Origin: Adiantum capillus-veneris
Taxonomy: Eukaryota; Streptophyta; Polypodiopsida; Polypodiales; Pteridaceae
Direction: 5' to 3'
Assembly: GCA_014529385.2 (NCBI GenBank)
Contig: CM043944.1
Location: 87,836,884 to 87,900,883 of the forward strand
Length of the DNA: 64,000 bases
The position numbers were made by a program, and so were the translations under genes. This document shows, one piece after another, positions 21,594-32,025 of this stretch. Numbering within the stretch: position 1 is the stretch's first letter; each line of letters starts with the position of its first letter. The notes under the pieces are model-generated. The model ran no database searches. It had not been told where the DNA came from and worked only from the letters and a program-made list of their open reading frames with translations.

Positions 21594-22496
21594 CTATTTT
21601 TCTTCAGCTTCTTGTCTCTTTTGTTGCTTGATCCTTTCTAAAGCATCTGTTTGCCTGCGTAGCAATGGGATGTTTTCTACATCTTCCTCCTCTTTCTCAT
21701 CATCAACTTCTGCTCCTTGGGTTTGTTTCTCATCATGTTTTTGTTGGCAGAGCCTTTCCCTCAATGCTCGAGCTTCTTCCATTGTCCTCCTGGAATGAGT
21801 AACGGGAATGGCCTCTACCACGTGTACAGCTTTCTTTCTCAATCGGGTATATCCAAGTGTGTATTGGCTGTCCTGCTCCTCCTCCAAAGACTGATACTCC
21901 GAAGGAGTGTCTCTTGGTTGGGACCCCACTTCTTGGCTGCTCCGAGCATCTAACTCTGTCTTTTCACTGTCTGAATCTTTTAAAGGTGCACTTTGCCTAG
22001 TCTGTTTAACTTCTAGCTTTGGCCTGGTCAAGGGTCTTGCCACTGGTTTTACTGCTCTTTTAGATACGTGGATCAAATCTATCTGCGCTTCGGCTGGTGG
22101 TAGATCATCGATCATCCCAGTGCTTGATAGGCAATACACGTCAGCATGGGTCCGTCGTTCATGTAGGCTTTTTCTTCTTTGGCTCCCCTTTAGGTTTGCT
22201 TCGACAAGATTGTCAAGAAGATAACCAAAATCACAACTGACCACCCTCCCTTCAGCCAAGATCATTGCCATTACCACGGCCATGTGCAACAAAGGTTCTG
22301 TATATTTTGGCGGCTTCTGCACTTTGAAGTGTTGCGATATAAGGCGCAATGGAAATTGAGTTTTTGAGTATATCAAGTCTTGGTACGTTAGCTTGTGGCC
22401 TTGTTGCTTCAAGAAGGCTTTATCATTATCTATTGCCTTTGTCTTTTGCAAGAGATTGTGTGTCCCTTGCGACAGGTGGAGGGCTTCATTGATAAT
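21594..22496 (-). CDS. Unrecognised protein, N-terminal part of cluster
   Basis: The longest open frame begins with TTG at 22451. The in-frame sequence extends upstream to a stop near 22496 without an ATG, so it too is probably partial. A globular start (KLTYQDLIYSKTQFPLRLIS; LLHMAVVMAMILAEGRVVSC; DFGYLLDNLVEANLKGS) weakly recalls plant transposon-associated gag-like proteins. An acidic, Glu-rich tail follows. Function not assigned. Confidence 0.4.
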   Translation of the reverse strand: MINEALHLSQGTHNLLQKTKAIDNDKAFLKQQGHKLTYQDLIYSKTQFPLRLISQHFKVQKPPKYTEPLLHMAVVMAMILAEGRVVSCDFGYLLDNLVEANLKGSQRRKSLHERRTHADVYCLSSTGMIDDLPPAEAQIDLIHVSKRAVKPVARPLTRPKLEVKQTRQSAPLKDSDSEKTELDARSSQEVGSQPRDTPSEYQSLEEEQDSQYTLGYTRLRKKAVHVVEAIPVTHSRRTMEEARALRERLCQQKHDEKQTQGAEVDDEKEEEDVENIPLLRRQTDALERIKQQKRQEAEEK

Positions 22497-22513
22497 TTAT
22501 GATAATTTATCGT

Positions 22514-22533
22514 ACATGGATCACGATCTATGT
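22514..22533. repeat. Palindrome copy 1
   Basis: ACATGGATCACGATCTATGT: near-perfect inverted repeat with one mismatch. First of three copies in 840 bp. Confidence 0.8.
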
Positions 22534-23216
22534 TGGGAAAACTTTTGATACAGTTCTCTTGCACATATGTTCCTTTAGATTTTCCTAGCACACTAGTGAC
22601 ATATTTTCAAGTTTGGACATGTCTTTCCTTAGTTTGCCCCATTTCCTAGTTTATGGTCATGTTTTTCCGTTTTGACCATATCTGTTCCTTGCACCCATTT
22701 TTGAACACAGGTTTTGCCTGAGGTCTATTGTTGTCTTGATTCCCAATGATGTAGGTCTGTAGTTTATAGTTTTGCCTAGCTCCCTGTCAAATTCCATCAG
22801 AAATTGAATCCATTTGAGGAGACAAATTGATTCTTGTAATTTTCACCATTTTGCAAGTAATCCTTTGCTTAGTTTTGATCCTACCACCATCCTTAAGTTA
22901 CATTTTCTTGTTGATAGGCTCCGAGGAGAGTGTGAAGTCTCCCAATTGACTTTAGCAGTAATTTGAAAACTTGTTAGGAACTCTGTCTTTAGCCTTTCTT
23001 TAAAGGTCTTGCTAGCATCCCAACATTTGACCTCTCATGAGTTTTTCTCTGGGATCCCACCCTTTTTTCCAGTGAAAATGACCAAAGGACCATTTGCAGA
23101 CTAAAAGTAGCAATCCAGGAGGATTTGATGATCTTAAGAGCACTTTTTGCAACACCAGTACTATTTTTACATTGCCCAGCTAGTGAGCCACTTTTGCACT
23201 GATTTTGGCAGAAAGG

Positions 23217-23238
23217 AACATGGATCGTGATCCATGTT
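23217..23238. repeat. Palindrome copy 2
   Basis: Twenty-two bases, AACATGGATC joined to GTGATCCATGTT, almost perfectly self-complementary. Confidence 0.85.
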
Positions 23239-23330
23239 GGGATGCATTTTGAAAAACCAGTTATAGGCGGTTGTTCCTGGCCCTCTATGGTTGCTCCTGT
23301 AAAAATTTCTATGATTTTAGGGTTTGAGGA

Positions 23331-23350
23331 ACATGGATAGCGATCCATGT
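23331..23350. repeat. Palindrome copy 3
   Basis: ACATGGATAGCGATCCATGT, the same arms with a different centre. Confidence 0.85.
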
Positions 23351-23646
23351 TCCACCACATTTTGCTACTGTTTTTACCCTGCCTGATTCTGTCAGCTATT
23401 TGGGGTCTACTGATGAAATATTTTTGGTTTTTGATGGGTTTTGGACTTCCCCATTGGCCCTGTTAGTTTGCCAATTTTGTGACCTTGTACTGCTCTGGTT
23501 TGTTGGTTTAGCACTGTTGATGTAGTATGGGGCATACGCACATGCTCTTGCAAGGTTAATGATCATACTTGTCAAAGCTGGTGTAGTAAGATCCACCAAG
23601 GTGGTCGTAGCGGGCGAAAACAACTCCGGGAACTCTATGCTCCTGT

Positions 23647-23707
<61 letters not shown>

Positions 23708-24291
23708 TAAATGAGCTTATGTTGCCCCATTTTGACTATATGTTCCTAATGTACCCGGAATGCCCCATTTATACTTTCCTCCATTGATCATGTCTTGTTG
23801 TTCATATCATTTGCGATTCAAACTGTTCATCATTCTGACACTCATTTGACAAATGGCGTTCGATCTGCAGTTTTGATCCTTCAGAAGTTGGCTCAAAATT
23901 CAGCTTGTGTCGAGTCTTTCCCTATTTGCCATGTTCGAAGTTCTTGCTTTGAAGTTTTGGTGTTTGCTGTTAAAAGTCAATTCTGACTTTCCTGCCTCAA
24001 CTTATCAATGTTTGTTGATTTTTTGTCATTTTTTTGTTTTTTGTTTTTTTTTTGTAAACAAAAATTATTTCCAATCATTATTAGTTGGCCAAAAATGAAC
24101 CAAAATTAGCGTAGCCTCCCTTATATACATACTCTTATTTGGTATTGGATGGTGATGGTATGGCTCATGATTATGCCAACTAAGAGTTTGTAAGGCTCTG
24201 AAAAACTTGTTTTAAAGAAGAAGAAAGGAAATAAAAAAGGAAAAAAGAAAAAATTTGATAAGAATAATATACAAATGATAATCCTACCGCA

Positions 24292-24310
24292 TTTTCCCCC
24301 CTTCCTAGAG
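24292..24310 (-). other. Candidate polypurine tract
   Basis: The minus strand reads CTCTAGGAAGGGGGGAAAA immediately before TGCGGTAGG, a plausible LTR start. If real, it marks the 3' end of G2 or of the fragment at 24513-25340. Confidence 0.45.
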
Positions 24311-24512
24311 TGTGTCGTCCCCTGAACATGTGTTAGAGTGCATGGGAACAAAGAATGTGTCCATGCATAGTGGTATAATGTGGCTCTATTATGATGATTG
24401 AAGATATGCCTGGGGAAACAAAATGTTGTGCGAGAGAGAGGTGCTGAAAAATATGTTCAGTGGTTGCTGGTGGCGAGGTTGCATTGAAGCTCCGTGGTCC
24501 GAACAGTAGTAA

Positions 24513-25340
24513 TTAGAGAAGACGCACCTTGTGTTTGATAGTGACCTGCAGAAATTTTGATGCTGCTGGTTGTTTTGTTGGTTGGGTTTGCTCTGGTTGC
24601 CACTGAAATTGCTTGCTTGTGGATTCACTAGAAGAGGCATCGTGTGAGCGAGTTTGTTTTGGTTTCCATACCCACTTGACATTGTTGGGTGGCCGAGGGT
24701 GTTGTTGCATTAGCCTAGTTTGTCTGACAAAAGCCGTAGGTAATTTTTCGAGGTCTAATTTGTGTGTAGGTAATGTAGGTGGACTTGTACTATTTTGTTG
24801 TTTTGGTATCCCCAATTTCTTAGGACTGGTTTGCATGATTGATTTGTTGTGGAATATCGTTGAGCTAGTATATGTGGCGATGGTAGAGGTTCCCATACAT
24901 AGTCTGTTGTACAAATTGCGTGGTGAAAGATTGGCCCTCTTGTTTGAGCAGTAAAGTATTGTCCTGCCAGTTGACATGGCTTGATAAGTGCGCATCCATG
25001 ACACGTCCAAAATAACTGCTTCGTTAAGATGCTGATCGTCGACCACATGAAACTGATGTGAATAAACTATACCATCAATGGTGAATGGTAAATTTATGTG
25101 GCTCAGACTGTCCATATTGCCTTTGTTTGCTACTTTGAACCCCATAGTGTTTTGGCATCAGAGGCTTCCGTATGATTTTTCTAAAAGTGGAGTAGTTAAT
25201 CACGTTATCTCTGGCCGCATCTGCAAGTTGTAAATTAATGCGTAGATCCATTCCTCCTAACCATGTAGCTGTTGTTTGTATGGATGCTATCAGAGCAGTA
25301 TCAATAGCCTCGTTCTCTTGTGTTGTCCTCTAAAGGTTTG
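24513..25340 (-). pseudogene. Retroelement aspartic-protease-like fragment
   Basis: The first part (25340-25150) shows LRINLQLADAARDNVINYST. It shifts frame into INLPFTIDGIVYSHQFHVVD and EAVILDVSWMRTYQA, which follow the usual retropepsin order of active-site loop, hydrophobic strands and ILGxxWL. The active-site motif D-S/T-G appears as DAA, so it would be inactive. A Pro/Gln-rich tail ends in a stop at 24513. It lies downstream of the G2 integrase, which is not the normal place for a protease. It may be a fragment of another element. Confidence 0.4.
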
Positions 25341-25356
25341 CATGCTATTTGCACTT

Positions 25357-26014
25357 TCATATTCTAATTTTGGCTTCCTGCTGTGCCTGTTTCCAACTAT
25401 CTTGTACCTGTCTTCTATGTTGAGATGCTATGTGTAGTGTTGCGAGTTTGTTTGGTGTAAGCAAAAGAAGATATTTCTTTAATCTGTAGCCACTCGTCCA
25501 ATTAGGCATCTCCTCTCCTGCTATTGTTGCAAGCTTGATGGCGCCACTTTGTGATATGTCATGTATTACAAAAGGCCCCATCTCTCGCTTTTCGAGTTTT
25601 TTGGAGTGTTGTTTGAGAGTACACATTAGAATGTAATCTCCTTTTGGGAACTCCTTGCCGATCACATGTTGATCATGGAAAGCCTTCATTTGTTTTTTCT
25701 GAGCATATATCCCAGCTATTGCTCTACGTCAGGTGTCATCTAATTGTTACAGGGTGTCTAGTCTCTCCGATAGCTCATGGCCCGTCCATCCATAATTGTG
25801 TTGCCACTCGTAGAGTTTTGATTATGAATTCCAATGGTAGGATCGCATTAATCCTGAATACCAGGTTAAAAGAAGTCGTGCCGATCGAAGTTTTAAAAGC
25901 TACTCTATAAGCCCATAAGGCAGTGTGTAGCTTTTGATCCCAATCATTTCTTCAGTCTCACTGACTATTTTGGTGAGTACGATGCATAAGATTTTGTTGG
26001 TACTCCCTGCTTGC
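25357..26014 (-). pseudogene. G2 integrase, C-terminal part
   Basis: Continues the integrase broken at 39454. WDQKLHTALWAYRVAFKTSI is followed by the C-terminal domain KAFHDQHVIGKEFPKGDYIL, with KKLEKREMGPFVIHD and an RLKKYL end. The catalytic Glu expected next to the HPQANG block is Gly (GGG, minus-strand codon at 26005-26007). One or two stops break the frame near 25720-25760. Confidence 0.85.
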
Positions 26015-26508
26015 CCGTTTGTAAGGTTTCCAGTTTCTGAAACCTTAAAGGTTGTATAAAGCTTAATCAAATTGATATGATTATTGAAAAAACAATGTAG
26101 ATTGTCCAACCATGGCAAATATTGGTATTTTTGGAATCTTAAGCACAGCAAACCCCGGGCTAGAAATTTTCAGAATTGAATTCCGATAAAAACTGGCATA
26201 GTTATGACCCCTGGAAGTTTACCCTGTGAATTGAGTAAAATAGGTAAAATTGAAGGGTTGCAGTAATCATTTAAGCATAGACTTTATTAAAGGTCTCCCA
26301 GATATTTACAAGATATTTACCAATTAAGAAAAAATAGGTCAAATTATAGAAAAATTGACATTTTAAAAGCTGGCAGGTAATGGGAGCGTCATCACTGACC
26401 TGCCAGGGACTCATTTAGCAGCAGGGGGCGTTTTTTGACTTGCTGGGAACTGCTTGAACTGCAAGCAGTCCCCAACAAGTCGGTGAGAGCTTATGAATGC
26501 CAGAAAAC

Positions 26509-26616
26509 TATAAATAGGACCCTAGCTTCACATTTTACACAGACTCGGAGCCTTGATACTCTCACTGCTTTTTTCAGCCGGTGAGAGCTTATGAATGCCA
26601 GGAAAACTATAAATAG
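26509..26616 (+). promoter_or_regulatory. Duplicated core promoter of T 5' LTR
   Basis: TATAAATAG occurs at 26509-26517 and again at 26608-26616. Each sits in a copy of a roughly 99-bp unit (GGTGAGAGCTTATGAATGCC ... GAGCCTTGATACTCTC). Both lie about 0.5 kb from the LTR start, so U3 is short and about 5 kb of LTR would be transcribed leader. Confidence 0.65.
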
Positions 26617-27094
26617 GACCCCTAGCTTCACATTTTACACAGACTCGGAGCCTTGATACTCTCTCTCTCATCTAGAGAGAACACTATGCAGAAATCATTA
26701 GAGATTAATCTCTAATTGATTAACCTAAACGGTAATTAGTCTAATCTTTCATCATTAGCAAGGTTAGATTAAGCTATTTTGTTAATAAATAAAAGATTAG
26801 GACTATGTATACTCATAAAATCTCTCTTAATTAATTAATCTCTGCTGATTATTATAATTAAACTTAGTAATACTCAGCTAATTAATTATCCTTTCATATT
26901 AGGGCTGAAATTAGCCAAAATAACCATGAATTAGTGGTAAATATATTAATTAAGATTAGATTAAGTTGAAGTAATTATCAGAGATGCATTAGACAATTAT
27001 TAATCTAGAAAAATTATCCTATAATTTTCTGAATAGTTTTCCTAATTAGTTAGGCATAATTACTCTATTTTATGAGTAATTTAAATAGGGGAAA

Positions 27095-27428
27095 TTAGTA
27101 AATGGATTTCAAATGATGTGATATATTTATCAGTGGTTAATTAGGTGTTAAGGAACCCATGATAATTAGGAGAATCTCAAAAAATTAATCTAGCTAATTA
27201 CTTTAGCAGAAATACTCTGTTTTTTGAAAAATTTAAATAGGGGAAATTAGTAAATGGATTTCAAATATCATGATATATTTATCAGTGGTTAACTAGGTGT
27301 TAAGGAACCCGTGATAATTAGGATAAGCTCAGATAATTAATCTAGCTAATTATTTTAGCAGAAATACTTTGTTTTTTGAGCAATTTAAATAGGGGAAATT
27401 AATAAATTGATTTCAATTACCATGATAT
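27095..27428 (+). repeat. 152-bp tandem units, T 5' LTR, part 1
   Basis: Units start at the GGGGAAATTAGTAAAT word at about 27095, 27247 and 27399. The third is cut by the insert. Confidence 0.85.
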
Positions 27429-27575
27429 TGTGGTGTGTGGTCGTTGAGGTAGAGTCCAACCACCTAGTGTGGACAGACATGTGATGGTTGTAACTGCTTG
27501 ATGGTTATAATATAAGGAGCTGCTCTCGGATGCAGGGAGCAAGCCTAGTTTGGTCTTATTTCCGTGTACACCACA
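27429..27575 (+). repeat. Short LTR-like sequence of the insert
   Basis: 147 bp beginning TGTGGTGT and ending ACACCACA, a perfect 8-bp terminal inverted repeat with TG/CA ends. Inside are a TATA-like TTATAATATAAGGAG (about 27506-27520) and a TTATTTCCGTG tract. TTGGTGGAGACGG follows where a primer site would be, but its tRNA match is not known to me. Only one copy is present. Confidence 0.55.
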
Positions 27576-27654
27576 TTGGTGGAGACGGTGGGCAGAGCCC
27601 TAGGTAGTTAGGAAGTTTTCTTGGTGACCAATTTCTCTTGCGCTTCAGGTAGCT

Positions 27655-27684
27655 ATGGCCAATTACGTCTATGAGCCTGGGTAG
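27655..27684 (+). pseudogene. Possible gag-start remnant of the insert
   Basis: ATG at 27655 opens a ten-codon frame, MANYVYEPG then stop, in the leader between the short LTR and the syntaxin part. It may be the residual start of a retroelement gag, but it is too short to be sure. Confidence 0.25.
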
Positions 27685-27805
27685 GATTTCCTTGCTCTGT
27701 TCTTGCCATCAACATGAACATGTTGTCTGCAATCGCAGTTGTAGCCCCAGCTCAGCTGATACCTGCATTATTGCTGCCATGCTGCTTACCTCCTGCTTCA
27801 CCATA

Positions 27806-28522
27806 ATGAACAATCTTCACAAACCCCTTCTTTCACCTTCACCTTCGTCGTCTTCTTCCTCTGCCTCTGCCATCCACAGCCATAGCCAGAACTCGTACAG
27901 CCTCAACACCCAGCTCGTCAATGACAACCTCTCTTCCTTCTTCGAGAAGGTTGACTCCATATCCTTCAACACCGAAGCTCTCCGCCAAGCTTTCCATGTC
28001 CTGGAGCAGGAGCAGTCCAAATAATCCCCCAATAACTCCATCGCCCTCAGCTCCAAAATGCAGGCAGATATGGACAGCATCCTATCACAGGCCCGATCCA
28101 TCAAACTTAACCTTGATTCTCTCAATAAAGACAACATGAATAACAGAACGTTGCCCGGCTGCCATGAAAACAGCTCCGTTGATAGGGTTAGGGTCTTTGT
28201 AACCAATGGTTTGAGGCGCAAGTTGAAGGGCTTCATGGATGACTTTTCTGCATTGTAGAAGAAGGTGAGAGATGATCATAGGGATGATGTGCGTAGGCAG
28301 GTTTTTGCACTCACATGGCAAATTGCGAACGAAGAAGTGGTTGAGATGATAGAGGCAGGTGAAATAGAGAATTTCTTGCGCAAAGCCATCGAAGAGCAAG
28401 GGAAAGGTGGGCAGGTCAAGCTTGAAGCAACTGTACATCAGATAGAGGAAAGGAATGCATCGGTGAGGCATTTAGAAGAGAGTCTTTTGGCTCTGCATCA
28501 GATCTTTCTTGCCATGGCTGCT
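27806..28522 (+). pseudogene. Plant syntaxin (SYP1-type Qa-SNARE) fragment, captured copy
   Basis: One reading frame from the ATG at 27806 (MNNLHKPLLSP, cf. the MNDL start of plant SYP1 syntaxins) is broken only by TAA at codon 73 and TAG at codon 151, without frameshift. After a Ser-rich stretch come the Habc three-helix region (LSSFFEKVDSI; SSVDRVRVFVTNGLRRKLK; RRQVFALTWQIANEEVVEMI; AIEEQGKGG) and the start of the SNARE helix (HQIEERNAS ... ALHQIFLAMA, about codons 211-239). The second half of the SNARE helix and the membrane anchor are missing. Syntaxins drive membrane fusion at the plasma membrane or cell plate; this copy cannot. No intron is apparent. Confidence 0.85.
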
Positions 28523-29020
28523 GCACATCCAGAAAGGGAGGGATGTGATAGTGATGGTAATGCAGCATCAGAGTGTGCGCCAGATGAGGAGAAATTCAAT
28601 CTTAAAGCTGGACTAATTTTTCCTACTGCTCCTCTCTGCAAAGGAGGGGCTAGTTGGTTATCATGCCTTGTTTTTCATCAATGTTTCGTACAACAATGTA
28701 TTGTCAAAGTCCGCTATGTGTCCCACTCTCTTGGGATATTATGTTGTCTTGGTTTGCGGATGGTTTTCAATTGTTCTTGTTTTCAACATGCTCGAATCGT
28801 CAAGAGTTGCTGCAGCTTTGTTGCAGAGGTGCCCAACCTTCTAGTCTTGCTGTTCATGAAGCAGTGCTACAGTCATGAAGCTCAAGCTTTCATTATGTGT
28901 TTAGTGATAGTCTTTTCATCTTTAGTTCATGTCGCAATTTAGTTTTTGTTGAATGACCATTATCATCACACCAAACTCCTTCGAGAAGGGATGTATGTCG
29001 CAAAAAATATATTTTGTTAC
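28523..29020 (+). other. 3' part of the insert, unrecognised
   Basis: The frame of the syntaxin copy stays open to 28939 but loses similarity after the LAMA block, turning into Cys/Leu-rich sequence without motifs. It could be untranslated region of the captured mRNA or retroelement DNA. Confidence 0.35.
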
Positions 29021-29026
29021 AGGAAA

Positions 29027-30063
29027 TTAGCAAATAGGTTCAAATTGAATTGAGTTATTTATTAGAGGTTCATTAGATGTTTGAAAAACTGTGATAATTA
29101 TGCGAATCTCAGATAATTAGTTTAACTAATTATCTTACTAAAATTACGTTGTTTTTAGGGATAAATTGAAGGGGGAAATTAGTAAATCATGTGCAATAAT
29201 TACATGCTATTTATCAGAGCTGTATCATAGGGTAAAGAAGCGGTGATAATTATGACAAGGTGACAAAAGTAGTAAAGATATTTATCTAAGTCAAATTACA
29301 CTACTTCTAGCAAAAAACTAAAGAGGGAAATTAGTAAATCATGTTGTATTATAGGGTAAAGAGGCCGTGATAATTATGCCAAGGATAGAAAAGTAGTATA
29401 GATATTTATCTAAGTCAAATTACACTATTTTTATCTAAAAACTAAAGAGGAAAATTAGTAAATCATGCTATATGATTACATGCTATTTATCAAAGCTATA
29501 ATATAGGGTAAAGAGGCTGTGATAATTATGTCAAGGTTAGAAAAGTAGTATGGATATTTATCTAAGTTAAATTACACTATTTTTTGCTAAAAACTAAAGA
29601 GGGAAATTAGTAAATCATGCTATATGATTACATGCTATTTATCAAAGCTGTATTATAGGGTAAAGAGGCCGTGATAATTATGCCAAGGTTAGAAAAGTAG
29701 TATAGATATTTATCTAAGTCAAATTACACTATTCTTAGCTAAAAACTAAGGAGGGAAATTAGTAAATCATACTATATGATTACATGCTATTTATCAGATC
29801 TATATTATAGGGTAAATAGGCCGTGATAATTATGTCAAGGTTAGAAAAGTAGTATAGATATTTATTTAAGTCAGATTATACTATTTCTAGCTAAAAACTA
29901 AAGAGGGAAATTAGTAAATCTTGCTATATGATTACATGCTATTTATCTGAGCTATATTATAGGGTATAGAGACCGTGATAATTATGCCAAGGATAGAAAA
30001 GTAGTATAGATATTTATATAAGTCAAATTATTCTAATTTTAGCTGAAAATTGAAGATGGAAAT
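29027..30063 (+). repeat. 152-bp tandem units, T 5' LTR, part 2
   Basis: Unit starts at about 29027, 29179, 29331, 29455, 29607, 29759, 29911 and 30063. All steps are 152 except one of 124, a 28-bp deletion. Confidence 0.88.
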
Positions 30064-31871
30064 TATATTAAGTTAGAAAATAATAAGATAATTACCAGAG
30101 GTCAAAAATATCCTTATCTACTTGTGGTAATTATACCATAGTTAATTAGTGAGGTTAAAAAATTATAATTGACCAAAAGTCCTATTTTTAGCGAATGATT
30201 AATTAAAATAAATAGACTTTGTGGTCAAAAGTTTTTAGGAAAATTATAGTAATTGTAAACCTATGATATCAAGTTGAGGAAATGAAATCTTTGAGAGAAA
30301 TTAAATACAATAAATATTAAGCCCAAAATAAGTAGATTATTAGCTTAAAAGTCGATGGGAAAATTAGGGAAAAAGATATAGAAAATTTTAATAAAATTAG
30401 GAGAGCTTAGAAAACCCTTAGGGAAGCGGTGGAAAAAGTTATCATACCTATATAGACAAATAAGAAATTACTAGGTCAAGAATTTACCAATTAAGACTAT
30501 AAATTTAACCTTGGATGGGTTACGGTTGAATACAAAGGTTAAGTCTAGATTTTGAACTATTTACATAATGATTAGACGTCCTTTTTATAAGGATAAGAAG
30601 TTATGATACCAAAAGAGGACCCGAGCAAATCCTACATCTGATGATAAGGACGTAGCTCCAAAACGAACTAGAGCGTCGCACGACGACGAAGCCGGGCCTA
30701 GTAGTAGGCCTACGGAGGAGAGTCTTCAAGCACCAGCGCAGCAGCAGATGGCCAATCAATCCCAGGTGGGTGTTCCATTATTCAATTAAGTCTTTAATTA
30801 GTTTAAGTTCTTTTATAAGTTAGCATTGCATATGTAAGAAGGATAAATTGGATGAAAACGGAAGGTAACTTCCAACGTGCATTTGTTTATAATGTAGGAA
30901 AGAATTGTTTGGATTAAAACTGGTTGAAATAAGAAAGATATGATTGATCATCCTTAAGACAGCTTGTCTCAAGACACTTCCAACTCTTTAATATAAATTG
31001 ATGATAATGATTGGCTTTCTAGCCACGGATAAGTTGGTTACCCCTATGAACGATGAGTTTCTACTCCGTGTCATGTCTTCATGTTTCTACATAAGTTAGG
31101 ATACTGTTTTTTATCCTAGGGGAGGCGCCCGGTTGTATGGGCAACTCGTTTGGTGTATGGGCACCCGGAACCTTGGGTGGGTGTTTATCCACTCCGGATT
31201 TGAATAAGGAATGGGTGCCGTTTTTCACCCTTAGGTGGTCTTGAGACAAGAAGAGTACTGGTCATGGTTATTATGGACAATGTTTTGATTGACAATACCC
31301 TGTCTTAAGTTTAAAGATGTTTGTTTTCTAAAAGAATGCTTTCAATGCTGTCTTCAAGGAATTACTGTGATGGAACGTTAAAAGAAACCATTATTTTAAA
31401 TGTTTAAAACAATGTGATAGTAAGATAAATGAATCATGTGTGAGTGCGGGGGTGGCAAGTGGGGATTGACTAAGGTTGTCAATCATGGATGGGTGGACCT
31501 GATTAGTCAGGTAACTATCCATCCCTGCGCACTAAAACGTTTAGAAAACTTCCTCACTTGGAAGAGGAGTCCACCAACAGCTGTGCCCTCACATATGCTA
31601 GAGGGAAAAAAGCGTTGGTTGAGGATACCTTAGCCCAATTGTGGCAGTTATAGGGCCGAAATAGTTTTTTTGGAATTTGAAAAGGTTGTCCCATTTCCAC
31701 TGCGAGACAGGAATAGGTCTTCTTCTAAGGCTATAGACCCAAGCCATTGTCAATGGTAAGGGTCTATTCCTTGGATTTATTTTGTTTAGAGACTCTAATT
31801 TTTATCAGACCTAGAGACCTGTCAAGGATTCCATCCCGATCTCGATATAGGAGGGATGGGGACCTCACATG

Positions 31872-31884
31872 TGGTATCAGAGCC
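31872..31884 (+). other. T primer-binding site (initiator Met tRNA)
   Basis: TGGTATCAGAGCC, two bases after the 5' LTR end, is an exact match to the common plant initiator-Met primer site. Confidence 0.9.
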
Positions 31885-32025
31885 AGGTTTCAAAGCCTGG
31901 GTTAGTTTGAAAAAAAAAAATCGTACTGTTTGAAGATGTAAAAAGAAATATATATATATATATATATATAAATTTGGTTAGCTAACCAAAGGCTTATGCA
32001 TCAATAATTCAGGAAGATCCTGTGA

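Larger units (their letters stand above)
22497..24290. other. Non-coding DNA with palindromes, candidate LTR
   Basis: No coding signature. It contains three palindromic words and (CT)n at 23649-23702. Its right edge meets a polypurine tract, so it may be the 3' LTR of element G2 or of another minus-strand element. The left edge is not resolved. Confidence 0.35.
27429..29020 (+). mobile_element. Retroelement-like insert carrying a syntaxin fragment
   Basis: Interrupts a 152-bp repeat unit of the T 5' LTR and is absent from the 3' LTR. It begins with a 147-bp LTR-like sequence, followed by a short leader, a syntaxin-derived coding region, and about 450 bp of unrecognised sequence. It ends near a GAGAAGGGATG purine run and CAAAAAATATATTTTG. 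A matching 3' LTR is missing and no target duplication can be seen (left flank GATAT), so the right end is either truncated or lost by recombination in the tandem array. It resembles retroelements that transduce cellular mRNA, such as maize Bs1. Confidence 0.55.
26020..31869 (+). repeat. T 5' LTR, carrying an insert
   Basis: Starts TGTAAGGTTTCCAG and ends GGGACCTCACA. The 5.85 kb includes the foreign insert at 27429 to about 29020. Without it the LTR is shorter than its partner because it has fewer 152-bp repeat units. The short reading frame at 31436-31633 recurs in the other LTR and is LTR sequence, not a gene. Confidence 0.9.

Noticed and set aside
28085-28471. Antisense frame across the syntaxin fragment
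   Set aside because: Shadow of the sense coding region; no family signature.
31436-31633. Conserved 65-codon frame, repeated at 39013-39210
   Set aside because: Both are the same position in the two LTRs of T, so the conservation reflects LTR identity, not a gene.
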